Notes under the pieces: model-generated
What the model was told of the DNA's origin: nothing
The model's database searches: none
The model's input: only the letters and a program-made list of their open reading frames with translations
Part shown: piece by piece, positions 1 to 5,160 of the stretch
Position numbering within the stretch: position 1 is the stretch's first letter
Layout: every line of letters starts with the position of its first letter
Assembly (NCBI GenBank): GCA_003554445.1
Contig: PWGJ01000006.1
Location: forward strand, 1-8,401
Direction of reading: 5' to 3'
From: Candidatus Nealsoniibacteriota bacterium
GTDB lineage: Bacteria > Patescibacteriota > Minisyncoccia > Minisyncoccales > PWPS01
Length of the DNA stretch: 8,401 nucleotides
Made by a program: the position numbers and the translations under genes

Positions 1-20
1 GTAGCCAGTTTTGCTCTCAT

Positions 21-48
21 TAAAAAAACCGCCTCGATGGACGGTTTT
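21..48 (-). terminator. Rho-independent terminator after tRNA-Gly
   Basis: Read on the minus strand, a stem of AAAACCG/CGGTTTT is extended by two more G-C pairs across a single-base bulge, with a five-base loop. It is followed directly by a run of seven T (the A run at 22-28). It starts about five bases past the 3' end of tRNA-Gly, so it should end that transcript. The plus strand has no comparable T run, so it acts in one direction only. Confidence 0.8.
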
Positions 49-52
49 GAAG

Positions 53-126
53 TGGAGCGGGTGATGGGACTCGAACCCACATGACTGGCTTGGAAGGCCA
101 GGGCTCTGCCATTGAGCTACACCCGC
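53..126 (-). tRNA. tRNA-Gly(TCC)
   Basis: The minus strand folds as a full cloverleaf: acceptor GCGGGTG/CACCCGC, D stem GCTC/GAGC, anticodon stem CTGGC/GCCAG around the loop CTTCCAA (anticodon TCC at 92-94), a four-base variable loop, and a T arm with TTCGAGT. The discriminator is T, and the 3' CCA is encoded at 53-55. It reads GGA and, by wobble, GGG glycine codons; GGA is common in this window. It has its own promoter upstream and a terminator downstream. Confidence 0.97.
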
Positions 127-164
127 TTATAAAAATTTTGTTCGGAAAACGTTGACAATTACTT

Positions 165-196
165 ATTATATTAGTTAAAAAGAAGCTTCTTGTCAA
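165..196 (-). promoter_or_regulatory. Sigma70-type promoter of tRNA-Gly
   Basis: On the minus strand a perfect -35 TTGACA (191-196) is followed after 17 bases by TAATAT (168-173). An overlapping TATAAT lies at 165-170 with a 20-base spacer. The tRNA 5' end is about 40 bases downstream, leaving a leader for RNase P processing. The promoter begins within 10 bases of the end of tRNA-Pro, so the two tRNAs are probably separate transcription units, or tRNA-Gly also receives read-through. Confidence 0.75.
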
Positions 197-204
197 AAGA
201 AGTG

Positions 205-277
205 TCGGGGCACTCGGATTCGAACCGAGAATCACTCGCTCCCAAAGCGAGCATGTTAGCCGTTACACCATGCCCCG
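205..277 (-). tRNA. tRNA-Pro(TGG)
   Basis: The minus strand folds as a cloverleaf with acceptor CGGGGCA/TGCCCCG, anticodon stem CTCGC/GCGAG around TTTGGGA (anticodon TGG at 242-244), and T stem CTCGG/CCGAG around TTCGAAT. The discriminator is A, as expected for proline. The next bases are CAC, so CCA is not encoded and must be added after transcription, unlike the neighbouring tRNA-Gly. It reads CCA, CCG and other proline codons by wobble. Confidence 0.97.
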
Positions 278-288
278 TTTGCGAATAT

Positions 289-317
289 ATGATAGCACTT
301 AAATTTAAGTTGGTCAA
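289..317 (-). promoter_or_regulatory. Sigma70-type promoter of tRNA-Pro with palindromic spacer
   Basis: On the minus strand, -35 TTGACC (312-317) and -10 TATCAT (289-294) are separated by exactly 17 bases. The predicted start lies about five bases before the tRNA 5' end at 277. The spacer contains the perfect 14-base palindrome ACTTAAATTTAAGT (297-310), a possible operator or simply an AT-rich coincidence. The region also serves the divergent exonuclease gene. Confidence 0.75.
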
Positions 318-327
318 ACAGGCAAAA

Positions 328-333
328 TATGAT
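328..333 (+). promoter_or_regulatory. -10 box of a near-leaderless promoter for the exonuclease gene
   Basis: TATGAT lies 11 bases before the ATG at 345, which would place the transcription start about 4 to 6 bases upstream of the start codon. No Shine-Dalgarno sequence is present, which fits a leaderless or near-leaderless mRNA. The -35 is weak: TTAAGT at 305-310 would give a 17-base spacer and lies inside the palindrome of the divergent tRNA promoter. Confidence 0.45.
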
Positions 334-344
334 AATTTAAACTA

Positions 345-1220
345 ATGGGAAAGATACTATTAATAGACAGCAATGCATTGATGTATAGGGCTTACCATGC
401 TCTGCCTCCGTTAAAAAATGACGGAAAAGTTGTCAATGCAGTTTATGGATTTTTTCTTATCTTCACTAAAGTTTTGGAAGATGTTAATCCCGATTACGTG
501 GTAGCTACTTTCGATAGAAAGGAAAAGACTTTTCGACATGAAATTTTTAAAGAATATAAAGCGCAAAGACCGGATATGCCGGAAGATTTGGTCTACCAAG
601 TGCCCTTAATCAAGGAAGGCTTGAAAGCTTTCGGAGTTCCGGTTTTGGATAAAAAAGGGTTTGAAGCCGATGACATAATAGCGACACTTTCAAAAAAATG
701 GAAAAAAGAGCCGATAATTATTCTTTCCGGAGACAGAGATTTACTTCAATTGGTGAGTAAAAACGTTTCAATGCGCGCTCCTGGAAGAGGAATTAAAAAA
801 ATGATAGACTTTGATAAGGATAAGGTTGTTGAAAAATACGGGATTCCTCCCGCCCTTTTCATCGATTATAAAGCGCTCAGAGGTGATCCTTCTGACAATA
901 TACCCGGCGTCGAAGGAGTCGGTAAGAAGAGGGCAGCAAAACTGGTTCAAGAAAATGGAAGTGTTGAAGAGATATATGCCAATTTTGAAAAATTAAGCGA
1001 AAGCTTCAAAAAGAGACTGAAAGGCAAAAAGGATCTCGTGATGAAAAGCAAGAAGCTGATATCATTGAGAAGTGATTTGGATTTGAATGTCGATTTAAAA
1101 GATGCAGAACTAAATTACAAAAACGAGGAAGTGCTGAATTTTTTTAAAAGATTTAATTTTAAAAGTTTAATTGAAAAGTACGAGCCCGAAGAAGATCAGC
1201 AGATGAATCTCGGTTTATAA
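345..1220 (+). CDS. Stand-alone 5'-3' exonuclease (PolA N-terminal / FEN family)
   Basis: A 291-residue flap-type 5' nuclease that should remove RNA primers and 5' flaps during lagging-strand synthesis and repair. Seen: metal-binding acidic residues in family order, namely D8 (LLIDSN), D57 (TFDRKEKTFR), E107/D109/D110 (GFEADD), D130/D132 (SGDRD) and D181/D184 (RGDPSDN). The helix-hairpin-helix around 180-201 (IPGVEGVGKKRA) grips the DNA. The protein stops where a full PolA would enter its 3'-5' exonuclease-like and polymerase domains, so it is a single-domain form like Bacillus YpcP rather than PolA. The ATG at 345 begins just before the first catalytic strand. No Shine-Dalgarno is visible and a -10 box lies 11 bases upstream, suggesting leaderless translation. 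The last six residues, QMNLGL (286-291), resemble a beta-clamp binding motif. The function is well supported; the clamp contact is inferred. Confidence 0.93.
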   Translation: MGKILLIDSNALMYRAYHALPPLKNDGKVVNAVYGFFLIFTKVLEDVNPDYVVATFDRKEKTFRHEIFKEYKAQRPDMPEDLVYQVPLIKEGLKAFGVPVLDKKGFEADDIIATLSKKWKKEPIIILSGDRDLLQLVSKNVSMRAPGRGIKKMIDFDKDKVVEKYGIPPALFIDYKALRGDPSDNIPGVEGVGKKRAAKLVQENGSVEEIYANFEKLSESFKKRLKGKKDLVMKSKKLISLRSDLDLNVDLKDAELNYKNEEVLNFFKRFNFKSLIEKYEPEEDQQMNLGL

Positions 1221-1243
1221 ATAAATTTTAATAACAAAAAAAC

Positions 1244-1249
1244 GGAGGG
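1244..1249 (+). promoter_or_regulatory. Shine-Dalgarno-like GGAGGG touching the start codon
   Basis: GGAGGG directly abuts the ATG at 1250. Normal spacing is about 5 to 9 bases, so this perfect anti-SD match is badly placed. No alternative in-frame start lies nearby downstream, and the N-terminus encoded from 1250 (short basic stretch, then a transmembrane helix) looks natural. It may tune initiation down, or it may be unused. Confidence 0.4.
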
Positions 1250-2200
1250 ATGAAGACTAGTATATTCAGCAGAATATTCGGTGCGATCGTTCTGGTTTCC
1301 TTTATTGCGGTTTCCATAGTTTCCGTGTTGACTCTGAACGAACAAGTTAAAGTGTTTGAAGAGTCGGTTATTCGAGAAAAGATTACTCTTTTGAGATTTT
1401 TACAGGCAGCATCGACCAGAAGCGAAGTGGATGAATTTATTCCCGAGCTAATTTTATATGAAGTTGAGACAAGCGGAAACTTGTCGTTTTTTTGGATTGT
1501 TGATGAAAACGATGTTATCTATTATGCCGATGAAAAAAGATTGGAAGGCAGTGAAATAGAAGATCCTTTCGTAGGGGTAAGTAAGATATCTTCCAGAAGA
1601 GCCTCTTACGGGGAGCGAGAAGTTGAAGTTGTAGCAGCACCGGTTACCGGAATAAATGAAGAGAAATGGACGGCTATTTTGGGTATTAATATGGCTGAGA
1701 TTAGCTCTTTCATTTTAACTTCGGGCTTTAGAGCTTTGGTAATTATGCTATTTGCCACACTGGTCTCCATATTTTTATCTTTGGCTTTAACCGAGAAAAT
1801 AATTGCTCCCTTACTTCACTTAAGAAAGGCAATCAGCGAGATCGGAAAAGGAAAATTGGATCAAAAAGTCGATATAAAGACCGGTGACGAAGTCGAGGAA
1901 ATCGGTGAAGAGTTTAATGAAATGACAAATAAACTGAAAGAAAATAGAAAAGAACTGGAAGAAGCCAAAAAGGTTTTGGAGGTAAGAGTTCAAGCCAGAA
2001 CGAAAGAATTGGAACAGTTAACGGACAATCTGGAAGAACAAGTCGAAGCCAGAACTCAGGAATTGCAAAGAAAAGTCGAGGAGTTGGAAAAGTTTCATAA
2101 ACTTACCGTCGGTAGAGAGAAAAAGATGATAGAGCTTAAAGAGAAGAACAAAAAACTGAAACGAGAAATTGAAGAGCTACAAAATAAAATTGAAAATTAA
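1250..2200 (+). CDS. Membrane sensor with HAMP and coiled coil, no kinase domain
   Basis: A 316-residue inner-membrane signalling protein. Seen: TM helix 1 at about 8-29; an extracytoplasmic domain at about 30-159 whose strand pattern (FFWIVDENDVIYYADEK at 80-96, later WTAILGIN) resembles a Cache/PAS-like sensor; TM helix 2 at about 160-181; a HAMP domain at about 181-235 with the typical GDEVEEIGEEFNEM segment; and a long coiled coil from about 230 to the end. The coil holds two copies of an ARTxEL unit 18 residues apart (249-254, 267-272) and the motif GREKKMIELK (288-297). There is no DHp histidine box, ATPase, or methyl-accepting region, so it cannot phosphorylate on its own. It lies 10 bases before the PAS gene and in one run with the kinase, and is probably their sensory input. 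The ligand is unknown. Topology is well supported; partnership is inferred. Confidence 0.85.
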   Translation: MKTSIFSRIFGAIVLVSFIAVSIVSVLTLNEQVKVFEESVIREKITLLRFLQAASTRSEVDEFIPELILYEVETSGNLSFFWIVDENDVIYYADEKRLEGSEIEDPFVGVSKISSRRASYGEREVEVVAAPVTGINEEKWTAILGINMAEISSFILTSGFRALVIMLFATLVSIFLSLALTEKIIAPLLHLRKAISEIGKGKLDQKVDIKTGDEVEEIGEEFNEMTNKLKENRKELEEAKKVLEVRVQARTKELEQLTDNLEEQVEARTQELQRKVEELEKFHKLTVGREKKMIELKEKNKKLKREIEELQNKIEN

Positions 2201-2210
2201 AAAATAGATC

Positions 2211-2729
2211 ATGTCTGAAGAAAAAGAGATAAACAGAGAATATTTTGATAAATTTTTATCTTTTTTACCGATTGCAGTCTGTTTTGTCGATTCGGAAGGT
2301 TATATTTTGAAAATAAATGAAAAAATGGAAAAATTAACCGGCTACAAGAGCCACGAATTAGTCGATGACAGACTGGAAAAGCTTTTTAAAGGAGATGCCG
2401 AAAGAATTTTAAACAAAGAGCTAAAAGATGAAGAAATCAAAGTAAACGGGAAGAACGAAGAAATTCCGGTCACCGTTTTTACTGAAAAAAATATAGGAGA
2501 AAAAGGCTTGGATATTTTTATAGCTCTATCGGACTTAAGCAGAGCTAAAAAAATAGAAAAAGAGATGGAAGAGAAAGTGAAAGAATTGGAAAGATTCAAC
2601 CGGTTGGCAACCGGAAGAGAGTTGCGTATGGTTGAGTTGAAAAGGGATAAAAAAAAGTTAAAGGAAAAGGTAGATGAATTAAAAGAAAAATTGAAAAAAG
2701 AAGAGGGTAAAAATGACGAAGGAAAATAA
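2211..2729 (+). CDS. Soluble PAS domain protein with coiled-coil tail, no output domain
   Basis: A 172-residue cytoplasmic protein. Seen: one PAS domain at about 15-112 beginning SFLPIAVCFVD and including NEKMEKLTGY (36-45), then a charged coiled coil at about 112-168. The coil contains GRELRMVELK (135-144), nearly the same as the tail motif of the upstream membrane sensor. No TM helix, histidine box or ATPase is present. The PAS domain is clearly paralogous to the first PAS domain of the downstream kinase, which shares FLPI, a cysteine three residues later, and EKLTGY. The start ATG has no Shine-Dalgarno; the 10-base gap after the upstream gene suggests translational coupling. The end overlaps the kinase gene by 17 bases in another reading frame. 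It may act as an adaptor coil between the membrane sensor and the kinase, which is inference. Confidence 0.85.
   Translation: MSEEKEINREYFDKFLSFLPIAVCFVDSEGYILKINEKMEKLTGYKSHELVDDRLEKLFKGDAERILNKELKDEEIKVNGKNEEIPVTVFTEKNIGEKGLDIFIALSDLSRAKKIEKEMEEKVKELERFNRLATGRELRMVELKRDKKKLKEKVDELKEKLKKEEGKNDEGK
2703..2706 (+). promoter_or_regulatory. Shine-Dalgarno of the histidine kinase gene
   Basis: GAGG lies six bases before the ATG at 2713, within the last codons of the PAS gene. It is the only well-spaced Shine-Dalgarno sequence in the signalling block. It supports the 2713 start and suggests that the kinase is translated by coupled re-initiation. Confidence 0.6.
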
Positions 2730-4317
2730 AAATAAAATAGCGGAAGATTTTAAACGATACAGGGAAGAGCTGAAGAGCTTTTTGCCTATCTCTTTTTGCG
2801 TGGTCAATATAAATAATCGTATATTGGAAAGCAATAATCTTTTTGAAAAGTTAACCGGCTACTCGAAGGTTGATTCGGTAGGAATGAAAGTGGAAGATCT
2901 CTTTTTGGAAAAAGAAGAGATAGAAGACTTTTTTTATGACATAAAGAAAAAGGAAAAATTGGCAAAAAAGAACTTAACCCTGGTTACTACCAAAGGAAAA
3001 CCTGTGCCGGTAAGTATTTCCGGGCTGGCCAGAAAAAAAGAGAGCGGAATAACCGGTTACTTCTTAATCATGGAGGATATTTCCGAAGAGATAGTGAAGA
3101 AAAAAGAGATGAAAGAAGAACTACAAAAAAAGAAGAAAGAGTTGGAAAAAAAGACGAAACAGATGGGAGACTCGAGGTCCGCTCTTTTGAATATTTTGGA
3201 AGATGTTGATAAATCATACAAAGAAGCCGAAAAAGAGAGAACCAAAACTGCTGCAATCATTGAAAACTTCATAGATGGAATGCTATTTTTCGATGAAGAT
3301 AGATATTTGAGCATAATAAATCCCAAGGCGAAAGACTTTTTTGATATAGAAACTGAAAAAGTTACCGGTCAAAAGTTGGAAGACCTGTTAACTTGTTCCG
3401 CCCTGAAGCCTCTTATCGACTTTATTAAGGATGAGAAAAATCAAATAAAAGACATCTTTAGAGAAGAGCTTCGAATGGGAGAAGAGTTTTACCTTGAAGT
3501 TACAACAACTCAAATCAAAAAGGATGAAGAGGATTTAGGTACTTTGGTTCACGTTCATGATATAAGCAGAGAAAAAAGAATTGAAAGAATTAAGAGTGAG
3601 TTCGTTTCGGTTGCCGCTCACCAACTCAGAACTCCCCTGTCCGGAATAAAGTGGACTTTAGAAACCTTTTTGGAAGAAGCTTCTGAAGAAAAAGGAAAAT
3701 TGGATGAAGATGAAGTTTCTTTGATTAAAAAAGCTTATAATGCAAATGAACGGATGGTCGGGTTGGTAAACGATTTACTCAATGTCAGTAGAATTGAGGA
3801 GGGTAGATACGTCTATGAGCCGGAGGTAATTGATGTATATGAAGCGATAAAACCGGTAATAGAAGAATACAAGGAAAACTTTAAAGAAAGAGAAGATCTC
3901 AATTTCAAAGTAAATAAAGTTAAAAAGGATCTTCCGGATGTAAGAGTGGATGTTGAAAAAATAGGAATAGTAATTCAAAACTTTCTGGACAATGCCATAA
4001 AATATACTGATGAAGGGGATGTCGTTTTGTCCATAGACACGGATGATGAAAATATGATCAGAATTTCAGTTCAGGATGACGGAGTCGGAATTCCCGAAGA
4101 GCAACAAAAGAGACTTTTTGATAAATTTTTCAGAGCTGAAAATGTGGTTCGAAAAGATGTGGAAGGATCCGGTTTAGGTCTTTTTATCTCCAAGAATATA
4201 ATTGAAGCACACGGCGGAGAAATCGACTTTAACTCAACGGAGGGAGAAGGAAGTATTTTTTACTTTACAATTCCAACAATTGAAGACGAAGCGAGTGAAA
4301 CGATAGATGACTTTTAA
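2713..4317 (+). CDS. Soluble PAS-PAS sensor histidine kinase
   Basis: A 534-residue cytoplasmic HisKA-type kinase that should autophosphorylate and pass phosphate to a receiver, probably one or both encoded downstream. Seen in order: PAS1 at about 20-125; a Lys/Glu-rich coiled coil at about 126-178; PAS2 at about 180-290; the DHp helices with H303 in AAHQLRTPL; the N box with N427 (QNFLDNAIKYT); G1 DDGVGIP (455-461); the F box LFDKFFR (468-474); and G2 GSGLGL (485-490). The catalytic set is complete. The residue after the phospho-histidine is Gln instead of the common Glu/Asp, while the Thr four residues on (T307) is kept, so phosphatase activity may be altered. There is no transmembrane segment, so membrane signals would have to come from a partner such as the upstream HAMP protein. 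Its own Shine-Dalgarno lies in the preceding gene. Confidence 0.95.
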   Translation: MTKENKNKIAEDFKRYREELKSFLPISFCVVNINNRILESNNLFEKLTGYSKVDSVGMKVEDLFLEKEEIEDFFYDIKKKEKLAKKNLTLVTTKGKPVPVSISGLARKKESGITGYFLIMEDISEEIVKKKEMKEELQKKKKELEKKTKQMGDSRSALLNILEDVDKSYKEAEKERTKTAAIIENFIDGMLFFDEDRYLSIINPKAKDFFDIETEKVTGQKLEDLLTCSALKPLIDFIKDEKNQIKDIFREELRMGEEFYLEVTTTQIKKDEEDLGTLVHVHDISREKRIERIKSEFVSVAAHQLRTPLSGIKWTLETFLEEASEEKGKLDEDEVSLIKKAYNANERMVGLVNDLLNVSRIEEGRYVYEPEVIDVYEAIKPVIEEYKENFKEREDLNFKVNKVKKDLPDVRVDVEKIGIVIQNFLDNAIKYTDEGDVVLSIDTDDENMIRISVQDDGVGIPEEQQKRLFDKFFRAENVVRKDVEGSGLGLFISKNIIEAHGGEIDFNSTEGEGSIFYFTIPTIEDEASETIDDF

Positions 4318-4328
4318 GTTTAAAAGGT

Positions 4329-4357
4329 TTGACAATAAGGGTTTATCGGTTTAGAAT
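4329..4357 (+). promoter_or_regulatory. Sigma70-type promoter of the two receiver genes
   Basis: A perfect TTGACA (4329-4334) is followed after exactly 17 bases by TAGAAT (4352-4357). The predicted start, near 4364, leaves a leader of about 26 bases before the ATG at 4390. It lies in the 72-base gap after the kinase stop. The receivers can therefore be made independently of, and probably in excess over, the sensor proteins. Confidence 0.75.
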
Positions 4358-4389
4358 TAGAGCAATAAAGTTGATTCAAATTGGAAAAA

Positions 4390-4746
4390 ATGAAAAAGGT
4401 GCTGATAATTGAAGACGAAGATATTGTTCGTGATTTAATTAAAAAAAAGCTCATTGAAAATGGTTATGAAGTAATTACTGCTGAAAATGGAAAGATTGGA
4501 ATTGAAAAAATAAAAGAAGCTCCGGACTTGATTTTGCTTGATGTAATAATGCCCGTAATGGGAGGGTTTGAAGTTTTAGAAAAGATGAAAGAAGAAGAAA
4601 TTTCGATTCCCGTGGTTATAGTCTCGAATTCGGGTCAGCCCGTCGAAATAAACAAGGCCAAAGCATTGGGGGTAAAAGACTGGATCGTTAAAACGGAATT
4701 CGATCCCGATGAAGTTTTAAAAAAAGTTGTGGAACAAATAGGTTAA
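4390..4746 (+). CDS. Single-domain response regulator (CheY-like receiver) 1
   Basis: A 118-residue receiver domain with no DNA-binding or enzymatic output, so it should act by protein-protein contact or as a phosphate relay. Seen: the acidic pocket E8-D9-E10, the phospho-acceptor D51 (LILLDVIMP), the switch residue S79 in VSNSGQ, and K101 in DWIVKTEF. The position after the conserved lysine is Thr instead of the usual cis-proline. The ATG at 4390 gives the typical receiver beginning MKKVLIIEDE; an in-frame TTG nine bases upstream is less likely. It has its own promoter (4329-4357), only a weak Shine-Dalgarno, and lies 27 bases before a second, similar receiver. The cognate kinase is probably the PAS-PAS kinase just upstream. 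Confidence 0.94.
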   Translation: MKKVLIIEDEDIVRDLIKKKLIENGYEVITAENGKIGIEKIKEAPDLILLDVIMPVMGGFEVLEKMKEEEISIPVVIVSNSGQPVEINKAKALGVKDWIVKTEFDPDEVLKKVVEQIG

Positions 4747-4773
4747 ATTTAAAATAATAATCAATAAAAAAAC

Positions 4774-5139
4774 ATGTCTAAAATATTAGTTGTCGAAGAC
4801 GATAAATTTTTAAGAGAAATGATAACCCGAAAATTAAAAAAAGAAGGTTATGAAGTTTCTCAAGCCGTAGACGGTAAGGAAGGTCTTGAAAAAATACGAG
4901 ACATAAAGCCTGATCTCATTCTTTTAGATTTAATAATGCCGGGAGTGGGAGGATTTGAGGTTCTGGAAGAAGCAAAGGAAGATTCTGAAATAAATCATAT
5001 CCCAATTGTTATACTCTCCAATTTGGGACAAAAATCGGAAGTTGAAAGAGGGCTCGACCTCGGAGCGGAAGACTTTTTGATCAAGGCCCACTTTACACCG
5101 AAAGAGATTATAAAAAAAGTTAAACAGACAATCGAATAA
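4774..5139 (+). CDS. Single-domain response regulator (CheY-like receiver) 2
   Basis: A 121-residue receiver domain with no output domain. Seen: the acidic pocket E8-D9-D10, the phospho-acceptor D52 (LILLDLIMP), S82 in LSNLGQ, and K104 in DFLIKAHF. It shares with receiver 1 the SN-x-GQ signature and the loss of proline after the conserved lysine (Ala here), so the two are probably an old tandem duplication that has diverged. The start at 4774 has an A-rich upstream region and no Shine-Dalgarno. It follows receiver 1 by 27 bases and is likely co-transcribed with it. It may compete for the same kinase, act as a phosphate sink, or control a different target; the sequence does not decide among these. 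Confidence 0.94.
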   Translation: MSKILVVEDDKFLREMITRKLKKEGYEVSQAVDGKEGLEKIRDIKPDLILLDLIMPGVGGFEVLEEAKEDSEINHIPIVILSNLGQKSEVERGLDLGAEDFLIKAHFTPKEIIKKVKQTIE

Positions 5140-5160
5140 ATTAATAATTAAATTTTATTT

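Noticed and set aside
181..202. AGAAGCTTCT palindrome and CTTCTT/AAGAAG inverted repeat after tRNA-Pro, as a terminator
   Set aside because: The stems are short and AT-rich, no T run directly follows the loop form, and the sequence overlaps the -35 of the tRNA-Gly promoter. I do not call it.
20..235. Open frame of 71 codons on the minus strand
   Set aside because: It runs through both tRNA genes and the promoter between them; its coding look is a shadow of tRNA sequence.
2695..2730. Programmed -1 frameshift joining the PAS gene to the kinase gene at the A-rich overlap
   Set aside because: Passing from the PAS frame to the kinase frame needs +1 (or -2), not -1, and the kinase has its own ATG with a well-spaced Shine-Dalgarno. 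Ordinary coupled translation explains the overlap.
4381..4389. TTG start for receiver 1, three codons upstream
   Set aside because: The ATG at 4390 gives the standard receiver N-terminus, and the extra residues add nothing.
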